From: JAIRNF01 sp031551125
GTDB lineage: Bacteria > Bacteroidota > Bacteroidia > Bacteroidales > UBA932
NCBI GenBank assembly: GCA_031551125.1
Contig: JAVBOB010000023.1
Coordinates: forward strand, 24,657 to 88,656
Reading direction: 5' to 3'
Length of the DNA: 64,000 nucleotides
Each line of letters starts with the position of its first letter. The first letter of the stretch is position 1. The position numbers and the translations under genes were made by a program. Below, piece by piece: positions 17,401 through 26,231 of the stretch. Below the pieces are notes generated by a model. That model was not told the origin of the DNA and searched no databases. It worked only from the letters and a program-made list of their open reading frames with translations.

Positions 17401-17555
17401 AACGTTAGGCGTTAAGGGTTAAGCGGGAAAAATGGATTTTGCGATATGCGTATTGAGATATGAGATTTCTTACTGCGTTCCATCTCGCTTTTCAGAGCCT
17501 CCGGGAAGCCTATAGGGTATTTTTCACATATCTCAATACGCACATCGCATATCTA
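17401..17555. repeat. Word repeats and hairpin in the gap before the NlpC gene
   Basis: The gap is 17388-17689. It starts with AACGTTAGGCGTTAAGGG (a family also at 46765 and 60842). Then GATATGCGTATTGAGATATG (17444 on) faces CATATCTCAATACG and CACATCGCATATC (17526-17553), an outer stem of roughly 25 bp. The interior contains CTCCGGGAAGCCTATAGGG. Confidence 0.7.
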
Positions 17556-17614
17556 CCAATTTACCATTAACAACGAGGACAAAAATAATAATTTAGCATA
17601 CACCAGCTGTTCTA

Positions 17615-17645
17615 TTGCATAAAACGTGATTTATTTCTACTTTTG
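17615..17645 (+). promoter_or_regulatory. Bacteroidota-type promoter of the muropeptide gene set
   Basis: TTG at 17615-17617, a 20-nt spacer and TACTTTTG at 17638-17645 match TTG-N17-23-TAnnTTTG. Transcription would begin a few bases downstream, leaving a leader of about 40 nt before the ATG at 17690. Confidence 0.75.
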
Positions 17646-17689
17646 CTTGGCTTGCACTTAAGTCTAAATCCTGAAAATTACTATATCCT

Positions 17690-18904
17690 ATGAAAAACCA
17701 AATCTTCCTATTGGCGTTGAGCCTTTTTGTATTCTCGTCATGCTGCGGACAAGGCAGCAGGGGTGAAAAAGCAAACCAACCTTATCCGGCCATACAAGCA
17801 TTGGCTGACAGCGTGCAAAAGAAATATGTACCCGATAGACGGGTTGATGTATTCGATGTTGAGGTTGCCGACCTCAACGGAACTCCCATATTGAAAGGCT
17901 TTACCAGCGTTGATGCTGCTAAACAGGAGCTATTAGAGCTGGCTAGAAAAGAAAACGCAGCAGTAGTTGATAGCCTTACCTTACTTCCCGATGCCGGATT
18001 TGAAGGAAAAACCTATGGCGTAATAACGCTTTCGGTTGCAACATTGCAAACAAAAGCTTCTTACTCGGCCGAAATGGCAACACAGGCCCTTATGGGGATG
18101 CCTGTACAAGTATTGCAAAAGGAAGGCTGGTGGCGTATTCGTACTGCCGATGGGTACATTGGATGGACACCTTCCGGTTCTTTCCAGCAAATGACTAAAG
18201 ACGAGTTCAACGCGTGGACCAGCGCTAAAAAGATAGTATTCACCAGTCTTTACGGTATGTCATATCAAGATGCTAACGAAAACAGCCCTATGGTGTCTGA
18301 CCTTGTAGCCGGAGATATGATGAAGCTGGAAGGTGATACCGGACGTTTCTACAAAGTGTCATATCCCGATGGTCGTATAGCGTATGTGTTGAAGCAGCAA
18401 AGCAAACCAATGGGAGAGTGGCTGGCATCGCTTCAGCTGACCGAAGAAAATATTATTAAGAAGGCCCGTACAATGTTGGGCGTTCCTTACATTTGGGGCG
18501 CAACGTCAACAAAAGCGGTTGATTGCAGCGGCTTTACCAAAACAATTTTCTTCCTGAACGGAGTAATCCTTTCTCGTGATGCATCTCAGCAAGCCTATAC
18601 CGGTATTCCTGTTGATATTAGCAACGGGTACAGCAACCTTCGTCCCGGTGATTTGATGTTCTTTGGACAAAAGGCCGAAAACGGAAAGAAAGAGCGTGTT
18701 GGACACGTTGCGATTTACATAGGCAATAATGAGTTTATACACTCCGCCGGACGGGTGAAGATAAATAGCCTCGATTCTACAAAAACCAACTACGATAAGG
18801 CTAATACTAACCGCTTTATTCGTGCGGCACGTGTTATCGGTGCAGTTGATACGAAAGGTATCTGGTCTATCCAAAAGAATCCTATGTACCAAGTACAAGA
18901 ATAA
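17690..18904 (+). CDS. SH3-domain NlpC/P60 lipoprotein (muropeptide endopeptidase)
   Basis: 404 aa. A signal peptide ends at FSSCC, a probable lipobox. Two SH3-like segments follow (about residues 120-250, with QVLQKEGWWRIRTADGYIGWT). The C-terminal NlpC/P60 domain has catalytic C279 in AVDCSGFTK, H339 in RVGHVAIYIG, and IHSAG after it. Enzymes of this build (YkfC, BtYkfC) cut between D-Glu and the diamino acid in free muropeptides. The next gene is a dipeptide epimerase, which uses the L-Ala-D-Glu this cut releases. It has its own promoter. Confidence 0.9.
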   Translation: MKNQIFLLALSLFVFSSCCGQGSRGEKANQPYPAIQALADSVQKKYVPDRRVDVFDVEVADLNGTPILKGFTSVDAAKQELLELARKENAAVVDSLTLLPDAGFEGKTYGVITLSVATLQTKASYSAEMATQALMGMPVQVLQKEGWWRIRTADGYIGWTPSGSFQQMTKDEFNAWTSAKKIVFTSLYGMSYQDANENSPMVSDLVAGDMMKLEGDTGRFYKVSYPDGRIAYVLKQQSKPMGEWLASLQLTEENIIKKARTMLGVPYIWGATSTKAVDCSGFTKTIFFLNGVILSRDASQQAYTGIPVDISNGYSNLRPGDLMFFGQKAENGKKERVGHVAIYIGNNEFIHSAGRVKINSLDSTKTNYDKANTNRFIRAARVIGAVDTKGIWSIQKNPMYQVQE

Positions 18905-18909
18905 TTGTA

Positions 18910-18972
18910 AATTGATTATTGAATATTTTCCATTGAAGTAATTTTCAATAATCAATAAAAAATATTCAATCA
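18910..18972. repeat. Hairpin between the NlpC and epimerase genes
   Basis: TTGATTATTGAATATTTTCC faces AATTTTCAATAATCAAT and AAATATTCAATC. It is an AT-rich word hairpin of the CAATAATCAAT family, placed inside the presumed operon. Confidence 0.6.
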
Positions 18973-18998
18973 AAAGAATAACCTAACACAACATAACC

Positions 18999-20156
18999 AT
19001 GTCACAGAGCAGACGTAACTTTTTAAAAAGCGCAGCCTTAGCTGCTGTTGGTACAGGCTTAGCCGCAAGCACTCCTTTTAGCAGCGTTTTTGCACAAACC
19101 AGCAAAAAAAAATCGCAGCTGGGAAGCGGTAAAATGAAGCTTACTTGGAAAAAGTATGATTTAGAGTTAAGACATGTATTTACCATTGCTAACTACTCGC
19201 GTACCTCAACACCCGATGTGCTTGTTGAAATTGAGTACGATGGCGTGGTTGGCTACGGCGAAGCATCGTTGCCACCATACCTTGGCGAAACACCTGAATC
19301 GGTGATGGCTTTTCTTCAAAAGGTAGACTTGGGGCAATTCAGGAGTCCGTTTGAGATGGATGATATCCTTACCTATGTTGACAATATTACTGCATATAAT
19401 ACAGCTGCTAAAGCTTCTGTCGATATCGCACTGCATGACTTGGTAGGTAAGCTAATAGGTGCTCCGTGGTTTAGAATGTGGGGTCTTGATAAGGAAAAAA
19501 CTCCGTCAACAACTTTCACCATTGGTATTGATACCGACGAGGTGGTGAAGCAAAAAACGCGTGAGGTTGTTGATGATTTCAATATTCTTAAAGTAAAGTT
19601 AGGGCGCCCGGCTACAGATAAGCAAATGATTACCGCTATTCGTACCGTAACCGATAAGCCTATTGCTGTTGATGCCAACCAAGGCTGGAAAGATAAACAT
19701 CAGGCGCTTGAGATGATAAACTGGTTGAACGAGCGTAATATAGTTATGATTGAACAGCCTATGCCTAAGTGGAATCTTGATGATACGGCTTGGTTGTTGG
19801 AACGTAGCCCGCTTCCTATTTATGCCGATGAGTCGTTCCAACGTCTTCCCGATGTGCTGAAGTTTAAGGGGGTATTCTCGGGTGTAAACATTAAGCTGAT
19901 GAAGTGTACCGGTTTGCGCGAAGCGTGGAAAATTGTAACCGTTGCCCGTGCGCTTAACATGAACGTGATGATTGGCTGTATGACCGAAACGTCATGCGCT
20001 ATTTCGGCTGCTACGCAGCTATCACCTGTTGTTGACTTTGCCGATTTGGATGGCGCGTTGCTTATTAAGAACGATTGCTTTAAGGGTGCAACCGTAGTAA
20101 ACGGGAAAATGGTATTGCCCGAAACACCCGGTATTGGCGTTGAAAAGTTAGCGTAG
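18999..20156 (+). CDS. L-Ala-D/L-Glu (dipeptide) epimerase with Tat signal
   Basis: 385 aa, enolase superfamily, muconate-lactonizing group. The N-terminus SRRNFLKSAALAAVG is a twin-arginine signal followed by an Ala-rich stretch ending near VFAQ, so the enzyme should be exported folded. Active-site residues are visible: the KxK pair in ILKVKLGRP, metal ligands in AVDANQGW, MIEQPMP and YADESF, and the acid/base lysine in VNIKLMKCTG. It converts L-Ala-D-Glu to L-Ala-L-Glu. Flanking peptidases support a role in wall turnover. Another dipeptide specificity remains possible. Confidence 0.86.
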   Translation: MSQSRRNFLKSAALAAVGTGLAASTPFSSVFAQTSKKKSQLGSGKMKLTWKKYDLELRHVFTIANYSRTSTPDVLVEIEYDGVVGYGEASLPPYLGETPESVMAFLQKVDLGQFRSPFEMDDILTYVDNITAYNTAAKASVDIALHDLVGKLIGAPWFRMWGLDKEKTPSTTFTIGIDTDEVVKQKTREVVDDFNILKVKLGRPATDKQMITAIRTVTDKPIAVDANQGWKDKHQALEMINWLNERNIVMIEQPMPKWNLDDTAWLLERSPLPIYADESFQRLPDVLKFKGVFSGVNIKLMKCTGLREAWKIVTVARALNMNVMIGCMTETSCAISAATQLSPVVDFADLDGALLIKNDCFKGATVVNGKMVLPETPGIGVEKLA

Positions 20157-20170
20157 TATTTCATAAAGCA

Positions 20171-20242
20171 CGTCATTGCGAGCGAAGCGAAGCAATCCGT
20201 TGAAATTAGACAGATTACTTTGGCAAACGCCTCGCAATGACG
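20171..20242. repeat. REP-like element, intact copy
   Basis: CGTCATTGCGAGCGAAGCG and CGCCTCGCAATGACG are the outer arms, with GCAATCCG / AGATTACTTTGGC as weaker inner arms. This copy has GCGAGCGAAG directly after CGTCATT and is the reference for the interrupted copy at 47949. Confidence 0.85.
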
Positions 20243-20258
20243 TGTTTTGCCAGCGAGT

Positions 20259-20353
20259 ACCCCCAACCCCCTAATGGGGACTTTGGCTTGTGCAAATGAT
20301 TTGCTGAAACTTCTTGTGGTAACCCAAGTCCCCTTTAGGGGATTTAGGGGTTG
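20259..20353. repeat. CCCCTAAAGGGG-type palindromic element
   Basis: ACCCCCAACCCCCTAATGGGG with GACTTTGGCTTG at the left faces AACCCAAGTCCCCTTTAGGGG and ATTTAGGGGTTG at the right. A diverged copy at 27664-27883 has other repeats inside it. Confidence 0.75.
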
Positions 20354-20428
20354 ATTAAAACGGAAGCGCGCAAGTTGAAATAGCAAGCGAATTAAAATAT
20401 AGTATTCCAACCTAACCTAATACTTACC

Positions 20429-21865
20429 ATGAAAAAGCTACTCTTCCCTTTTATATTAGCCTGTGCTTTTGCATGTAATAGTGGAACCGAGAAGGTTACG
20501 CCTGCACAAATTGATGGAGCAAAGCTTGCGGGCAACTTTACGGAAGCCAAGCATCTGATTGATGTATATCTTGCTCAGGATTCTATTATTCCTTCTCAAC
20601 TTTACGATTTGTATGCCCAAAAGGATACAATGAACAGAATTGCTATTGACTTTCGAAAAACGAAGGAAAATGTGCTGGAATACATAAAGAAATACTATCC
20701 GGAGGTAACTGATGATATGCTGGCGAAATGGGAGGAAGCAAAGGAGCTGGAATCAATGATTATTGATGGACAGAAGCGTTACTTCAACTCTGCCGCCCGC
20801 AATCTTTTCCGTCTGAATAAAGAGGCAAAAGAAAAGAAGATTACGGTAGATGGTGGAGCTGCAACGGATAACGTGGAGGAGGTTCTGAAAGCTCATCTTC
20901 CGGAAGTGGTGGCTGCGCTTTCAAAAAATGGAAAAACACAGGATAAACCTGTGAAAATGAAGGTACGCTATAAGGTTACGCTTGAGGCTAACGCCATACC
21001 CGCGGGAGAAGTGGTACGTTGCTGGTTGCCCTATCCGCGTGAGGATAACCGCCGCCAAACCAACGTAAAGCTGCTTGCCGTAAATAGCGATAGCTATACC
21101 ATTGCTCCGTCAACCTATCCGCAACGCACGCTGTACATGCAGAAAGCTACGGAGAAGGATAAGCCACTGGAGTTTTCGCTGGAGTTTACCTACGATTCCG
21201 CACCCGAATGGTTCAACCTGTCGGCCGATAAGATAAAGCCTTACAACACCGAAAGCGAGCTGTATAAAACATATACTGCTGAGCGTAATACTCATATCAT
21301 ATTTACCGATAAGATAAAAGAAGTATCTGCACAGGTGGTGGGCGATGAACCCAACCCTTACCTTAAGGTGAAGAAGATTTTTAATTGGATAAACGATAGC
21401 TTCCCATGGGCTAGCGCTCGCGAGTACTCTACCATACCTAATATTCCCGAGTACGTGCTGGAAAATAAGCATGGCGATTGCGGGCAGGTAAGCCTTTTAT
21501 TTATTACGCTGGCACGTTATAACGGCATTCCGGCTAAGTGGCAAAGCGGTTTTATGATGCACCCTAAAGGTCTGAATTTGCATGATTGGGCTGAGGTTTA
21601 CTTTGAAGGTATTGGCTGGGTTCCGGTTGACCAGTCGTTTGGGCGCAAGGATTTCAGCACGGATGAGAATGTGAAAAACTTTTTCTCAAACGGCATTGAT
21701 GCCTACCGCTGGATTGTAAATGATGATTATTCTCAGCCCCTATATCCCGCAAAAACATATCTGCGCAGCGAAACAGTCGATTTCCAACGCGGCGAGCTGG
21801 AGTGGCGTGGCGGAAACATTTACTTCAACAAGTGGGATTGGCACATTGATGTGGAATACTTGTAG
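20429..21865 (+). CDS. Transglutaminase-like lipoprotein
   Basis: 478 aa. The signal peptide has lipobox CAFAC (C16). The N-terminal half is helical. The C-terminal half is a transglutaminase-fold cysteine peptidase domain, with Cys in NKHGDCGQVSLLF, His in LNLHDWAEVYF and Asp in WVPVDQSFG. Bacterial proteins of this fold are usually proteases or amidases, not cross-linkers. As the third gene after an NlpC/P60 lipoprotein and a dipeptide epimerase, it probably acts on peptides outside the inner membrane; that is inference. A strong terminator follows. Confidence 0.82.
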   Translation: MKKLLFPFILACAFACNSGTEKVTPAQIDGAKLAGNFTEAKHLIDVYLAQDSIIPSQLYDLYAQKDTMNRIAIDFRKTKENVLEYIKKYYPEVTDDMLAKWEEAKELESMIIDGQKRYFNSAARNLFRLNKEAKEKKITVDGGAATDNVEEVLKAHLPEVVAALSKNGKTQDKPVKMKVRYKVTLEANAIPAGEVVRCWLPYPREDNRRQTNVKLLAVNSDSYTIAPSTYPQRTLYMQKATEKDKPLEFSLEFTYDSAPEWFNLSADKIKPYNTESELYKTYTAERNTHIIFTDKIKEVSAQVVGDEPNPYLKVKKIFNWINDSFPWASAREYSTIPNIPEYVLENKHGDCGQVSLLFITLARYNGIPAKWQSGFMMHPKGLNLHDWAEVYFEGIGWVPVDQSFGRKDFSTDENVKNFFSNGIDAYRWIVNDDYSQPLYPAKTYLRSETVDFQRGELEWRGGNIYFNKWDWHIDVEYL

Positions 21866-21870
21866 AAGTT

Positions 21871-21978
21871 GATATGCGTATTAAGACATGAGATAATAGA
21901 AAGAGCGACATAGCTGAAATGTCGCTCTTTCTGTATAAGTAAAAGTTATCTCAAGTCGCATATCGCAATACTCACATC
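21871..21978. repeat. GATATG-family inverted repeat enclosing a terminator
   Basis: The outer words GATATGCGTATTAAGACATG (21871 on) face TTATCTCAAGTCGCATATCG and AATACTCACATC (21946-21978). A separate, perfect terminator hairpin sits exactly inside. Confidence 0.65.
21898..21932. terminator. Bidirectional terminator between convergent genes
   Basis: AGAAAGAGCGACAT (21898-21911) and ATGTCGCTCTTTCT (21919-21932) are perfectly inverted with a 7-nt loop. It lies between the transglutaminase gene (+) and the aspartyl protease gene (-), so it can serve both. Confidence 0.85.
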
Positions 21979-21987
21979 TATCTCAAA

Positions 21988-23157
21988 TCATCTCTTTTCC
22001 ATTACCACTTCTTGCACTTCTCCTTCGTCGTTTCTAATGGTTAGCGTAACCTTTTCTTTGTCTTTCGGTATTCGGGGTTTACTTAGTAGATCGCATATAG
22101 GAGTGTTTTCACAGCTCACACCATCAACAGCAATAATATAATCACCGGGTTTTACATTTTTCATGGAGCCATCCCAAACAATACCTACGGACATTTTTCC
22201 GTTTCTCAGGCTGGGGTTGAGTGGCCAATACTTTTCGTAAGCGTTGGTTTGTTGTGAGTAAGGGTCAAGGTAGAATTTTTTGTTTTTGTAGTCAATGGTT
22301 ACAACGCCATACTTAAACAGCTGTGTCCCCATTCGGGAGTTGCTACCGTTACCTGTGTCGGAGACAACGTTGGAAAGTGTGGTATTGCCAACCTTCATTT
22401 CAGGGATAAGTAGCTTATATATTATTGTGTTATCGGCAGTACCGAACATTCCCATTGTTATACTGCCGTGAGAATCATGCAATAGCTGAAACGGGTTATC
22501 CTTCTGTAGCTTGTTGAATTGTTCGTTACATACAGTATAAAATCCGTTATCCCCCGAGTCAAATAGCGCATAACCCTTTGCCTTTCCTTTATATTTAACT
22601 TCAACAAGGGGATTGCTTTGTTTGTCCAACTTCAGCTTAGTAGCGTATTTTTTATTTAAGTTCAGCTTACTTTTATCGTCGGTAATGATAATAGTACTAT
22701 CGGCTGTTGAGAATTGCACAATGGAGTTTCGAAGCATGTTACTCCCAATTAGTCCATCGACATTAAAACATGCGAAAATGAAAAAGCTGTTATCGAATAC
22801 CAACGCCGGAACGTTGTCGAATGTTACGTCTTTCAGCTTCAGCCCGGATACGGAGGCAACAATCGTAGAATCTTGTTTCCCGCTTTGGTCGTTGACCAAT
22901 ACTTTTGACAGCGTGCTAATATTGCACTCATCAGCAAGAGGTTTGCTGAGGCAAAGCGGAGCGCCCGTGTCAAATATAAACCGTCGGAGTTTGCCACCCA
23001 GCTCTACCTTCACTATTAGCATGTTGTTGTGGTCTTCGTAAGGTAGCTTAATGAAGTAACCTGCTTGATTGGCACCACCTTGGTTGAAGCTAAGCTCCTG
23101 TGCAAAACAGCTACTTGCAATAAGAATAGAAACGATAAGTGCGAGATACTTTTTCAT
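21988..23157 (-). CDS. Retropepsin-like aspartyl protease with PDZ domain
   Basis: 389 aa, signal peptide ending near CFAQ. The first catalytic motif is FIFDTGAPLCLS, and a second, weaker one is ALFDSGDNGF. Each has hydrophobic-hydrophobic-D-S/T-G and each sits in one lobe, so the protein is a two-lobed or tandem retropepsin-like enzyme. The last about 80 residues look like a PDZ domain (VKPGDYIIAVDGVSCENTP). Secreted or periplasmic peptidase of unknown substrate; similar proteins are common in Bacteroidota. Confidence 0.8.
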   Translation of the reverse strand: MKKYLALIVSILIASSCFAQELSFNQGGANQAGYFIKLPYEDHNNMLIVKVELGGKLRRFIFDTGAPLCLSKPLADECNISTLSKVLVNDQSGKQDSTIVASVSGLKLKDVTFDNVPALVFDNSFFIFACFNVDGLIGSNMLRNSIVQFSTADSTIIITDDKSKLNLNKKYATKLKLDKQSNPLVEVKYKGKAKGYALFDSGDNGFYTVCNEQFNKLQKDNPFQLLHDSHGSITMGMFGTADNTIIYKLLIPEMKVGNTTLSNVVSDTGNGSNSRMGTQLFKYGVVTIDYKNKKFYLDPYSQQTNAYEKYWPLNPSLRNGKMSVGIVWDGSMKNVKPGDYIIAVDGVSCENTPICDLLSKPRIPKDKEKVTLTIRNDEGEVQEVVMEKR

Positions 23158-23170
23158 GGCTCAACATTTT

Positions 23171-23372
23171 GGTATCATGATACACGACACATGAATCACG
23201 AAATGAAACTATTGTGTGTTTTCAAAAATGGTAATATGTGCAAATTAAGCAATCTGCCCAAATTAGGGATGTTGGTTTCGCTGCTCTACGAGTCGTTTCG
23301 CTCGCAATTACAATTCTTTCTATGCTCCGGTGAGCACAGCATGTCGTGTGTCATAATACGTGCATCGTGATT
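23171..23372. repeat. Long inverted word repeat upstream of the aspartyl protease
   Basis: GTATCATGATACACGACACATGAATCACG on the left is answered by CATGTCGTGTG, TCATAATACG and TGCATCGTGATTC on the right. The word set is that of 2466-2546. The interior (23277-23312) contains TTTCGCTCGCAATTAC, a fragment like the REP-family end. Confidence 0.6.
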
Positions 23373-23382
23373 CAAGAAAAAT

Positions 23383-24912
23383 CTACCCGATCTCCCACTC
23401 AAAGCCGTCTTTAGTATCTTTTACCACAACGCCTAGCCTTGTCAGCTCATTACGAATACGGTCGGATGTATCAAAATCCTTGTTTGCTTTGGCCTGCTTG
23501 CGCAGGTTTAGGATGAAGTCAATCAAGTCAGCGGTCAGCTGGTTGTTTCCGCTTTCCGTTTTCTCGTTGCAAATCCCCAGAATATCGAATACTACCGAAT
23601 GGTACAGCAATTTCATTCGCTCTAAATCGGCGGCAGAAATTTGTTCTTTTCCTTCGTTAACGGAGTTAATGGCGCGTACACCGTCAAACAGTACCGATAT
23701 GGCTATGGGGCTGTTTAAATCATCATTTAGCGCATCAAAACAGGCCTTTTCCAGCTCGGCAACATTGATAGTTGATTTATCCGACGGTTTCAGCTTATCA
23801 AGCGTTTCTACGGCTTTTAGTAAGCGTTGCATTCCTTTTTCTGCAGCCTGTAACGCCTCATTTGAAAAATCGAGCGTGCTGCGGTAGTGCGCTTGCAGAA
23901 TAAAGAAGCGAATAGTCATTGGGCTGTATGCCTGTTGCAGCAGCTGGTGCGAGCCGGTAAACAGTTGTTCAAGCGTAATGAAGTTGCCCAACGATTTTCC
24001 CATCTTTTGCCCGTTGATGGTAATCATGTTGTTGTGCATCCAGTAGCGCACCGCTTCTTTCCCATCGGCAGCAACGTTTTGAGCAATTTCACATTCGTGG
24101 TGAGGGAACATTAAATCCATTCCTCCACCGTGAATATCGAACGTTTCACCGAGGTACTTTGTACTCATGGCTGAGCATTCTAAGTGCCAGCCTGGAAAGC
24201 CAAGTGAAGTGAAACTTCTTTTTTTTGCCTGGCCATTTTTATATTTCTCGCCACTTTTGTAACTAATATGCGCTTTCCAACGCATAATATGTTCGGGTGC
24301 TGCTTTTTTCCACAAAGCAAAGTCAAATGGGTTGCGCTTGTCGCTTTGCCCGTCAAGGTTGCGGGTGTTGGCCTGCAAGTCATCGAGTACGCGTCCAGAC
24401 AGCTTACCGTATTGGTATTTCTTGCTGTACGCTTCAACGTCAAAATATACCGAGCCGTTTACCACGTATGCGTAGCCATGCTCAAGTATTTTTTTTATCA
24501 GCTCAATTTGCTCAATAATATGTCCGGAGGCACGAGGTTCTATACTGGGTGGTTGAACATTGAGGCTATCCATAGCCCGCTGGTAGCGTAATGTGTAGTA
24601 TTGCACTATCTCCATTGGCTCCAGCTCGTCAAGCCGTGCTTTTTTAGCAATCTTATCATCTCCCTCGTCAGCATCGTTTTCCAAGTGGCCTACATCGGTT
24701 ATGTTGCGCACATAACGTACTTTGTAACCGAGATGCTTTAGGTAGCGGAACAGCAAATCAAACGTAATGGCCGGACGGGCGTGTCCCAAGTGTGGGTCGC
24801 CGTACACCGTAGGACCGCACACGTAAAGTCCTACATGCGGAGGATGTATGGGGTTAAACTCCTCTTTCTTACGGCTAAGCGTATTGTGTATGGTGAGCTT
24901 CTGTTCGGTCAT
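23383..24912 (-). CDS. cysS: Cysteinyl-tRNA synthetase
   Basis: 509 aa from the ATG at 24912 (MTEQKLTIHNTLSRKKEEF); 17 upstream codons in frame are not conserved-looking and are left out. It charges tRNA-Cys. Motifs are the zinc/substrate pocket YVCGPTVYGDPHLGHARPAITFDLL, which includes the HIGH-like HLGHAR, GWHLECSAMS, the HGGGMDLMFPHHECEIAQN zinc site, and KMGKSLGNF (KMSKS). Length is normal and all signature residues are present. Confidence 0.97.
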   Translation of the reverse strand: MTEQKLTIHNTLSRKKEEFNPIHPPHVGLYVCGPTVYGDPHLGHARPAITFDLLFRYLKHLGYKVRYVRNITDVGHLENDADEGDDKIAKKARLDELEPMEIVQYYTLRYQRAMDSLNVQPPSIEPRASGHIIEQIELIKKILEHGYAYVVNGSVYFDVEAYSKKYQYGKLSGRVLDDLQANTRNLDGQSDKRNPFDFALWKKAAPEHIMRWKAHISYKSGEKYKNGQAKKRSFTSLGFPGWHLECSAMSTKYLGETFDIHGGGMDLMFPHHECEIAQNVAADGKEAVRYWMHNNMITINGQKMGKSLGNFITLEQLFTGSHQLLQQAYSPMTIRFFILQAHYRSTLDFSNEALQAAEKGMQRLLKAVETLDKLKPSDKSTINVAELEKACFDALNDDLNSPIAISVLFDGVRAINSVNEGKEQISAADLERMKLLYHSVVFDILGICNEKTESGNNQLTADLIDFILNLRKQAKANKDFDTSDRIRNELTRLGVVVKDTKDGFEWEIG

Positions 24913-24954
24913 GCGAAAAAACGTTAGTTCTACAAATATAGGGAACAAGGATAA

Positions 24955-25045
24955 GTTAGACAAAAGAACAAGAACAAAAAGATACGGATTGAAGTAGCTC
25001 CTATATTTTTTCTTTGTTCTATAAATCCTTGCTCTTTGTTCTTAG
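24955..25045. repeat. GAACAAAG-family hairpin between mltG and cysS
   Basis: GACAAAAGAACAAGAAC and AAAAAGATACGG face TTTTTTCTTTGTTC and CTTGCTCTTTGTTC. Same words as at 4990 and 26761. Confidence 0.65.
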
Positions 25046-26085
25046 CGATAAATCCTGTTTTTGTTAAGCGCTGCTTGGTAGGCCTGTGCGTTTTGGTTAT
25101 GCTGTGCCAACGTTTTGGCAAAAGCGTGGTAGCCGGAAAAATCCGACTTAGCGCAAAAGTAGTAGTAATCATGCTTTTCGGCGTTCAGAACGGCATCAAT
25201 AGCCGCTGTTGACGGAATACAAATAGGACCCGGAGGTAAGCCTGCGTATTTGTACGTGTTGTATGGCGAGTCAACAGCAGTATGCCTGTCCAACACGCGC
25301 TTTATGGTAAAGTCGTTTACAGCATACTTTACTGTAGGGTCGGCTTGCAGCAGCATTCCGCTTTTCAAACGATTGATATACACCCCTGCAATTTTCGGCA
25401 TCTCATCAGTCTTTATGGTTTCTTCGGCAACAATAGATGCTATCGTTATAATTTCCATTCGAGACCACGAGGTTTGCTGCCGTTTTGCCTCACGATCGGC
25501 ATTCCAAAATCGGTTAGACTCCTTGACCATGCGTTCAATAAAACCTTTCGGTGAGGTATTCCAGTAAAACTCGTAGGTGTCAAGAATGCAAATACCAAGT
25601 ACGTTATTGGCATTTAACCCGTATTCAGCCAGCTGATCGTTGTTGTAGAAGAAAGCGCATAGCTCAACGGAATCGCATTCAAGGTAGTTGGAAACAATGC
25701 CTGCCAGCTTCTCTTTTGTACGGATATTGCCTGCCAACGTAAGGCGAACAGGGGCTTGGTCGCCAATAGAAAATATACGGATTAGCTTACCGTTGCTCAT
25801 TCCCGATTTCAGCTTATAGCGACCGGGACGAACGTTGGTGAAGTTTTTTTGCTTGGCAGCCTTAATAAAGCGGTCTTTGCTTATCAGAACCTTTGCTGTG
25901 CTCAGCGAGTCAACCAGCGCATTAAAATCAGAACCGGTGGGGATGTAAAGGTAGCGTGCCGATTTTTCATCAACTTTAACGTTACTCCGGTATAGCAGCT
26001 GGTAGTAGCTATATCCGAAGTAGGCAACAGGTAATGTAATTATCAGTATGGCAACAAGCAGGATATTACGTGTTTTCTTTTTCAT
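25042..26085 (-). CDS. mltG: Endolytic murein transglycosylase MltG
   Basis: 347 aa. One N-terminal membrane segment (ILLVAILIITLPVAYFGYSY) anchors the YceG/MltG domain in the inner membrane facing the periplasm. The catalytic glutamate lies in IASIVAEETIKTDEMPKIAGVYINRL, followed by LLQADPTVKYA and SPYNTYKYAGLPPGPICIPS. It cuts nascent glycan strands and so helps set their length. All conserved blocks are present. Confidence 0.94.
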   Translation of the reverse strand: MKKKTRNILLVAILIITLPVAYFGYSYYQLLYRSNVKVDEKSARYLYIPTGSDFNALVDSLSTAKVLISKDRFIKAAKQKNFTNVRPGRYKLKSGMSNGKLIRIFSIGDQAPVRLTLAGNIRTKEKLAGIVSNYLECDSVELCAFFYNNDQLAEYGLNANNVLGICILDTYEFYWNTSPKGFIERMVKESNRFWNADREAKRQQTSWSRMEIITIASIVAEETIKTDEMPKIAGVYINRLKSGMLLQADPTVKYAVNDFTIKRVLDRHTAVDSPYNTYKYAGLPPGPICIPSTAAIDAVLNAEKHDYYYFCAKSDFSGYHAFAKTLAQHNQNAQAYQAALNKNRIYR

Positions 26086-26104
26086 AGTAAATGAGCTTTT
26101 GAGC

Positions 26105-26138
26105 TTGCCACAAAAGTAATGCTATTTTTTTACCTTTG
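26105..26138 (+). promoter_or_regulatory. Bacteroidota-type promoter upstream of the small membrane protein
   Basis: TTG at 26105-26107, a 23-nt spacer and TACCTTTG at 26131-26138. The leader to the ATG at 26232 is about 90 nt. Confidence 0.7.
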
Positions 26139-26231
26139 CACGATGTTAATTGTGAGCAAAACTGATGATTAACGGTAGCCGATTGACTTAACCCGTTGAA
26201 AAATCGGTGGCCGACATAAAAACTAACGCAC

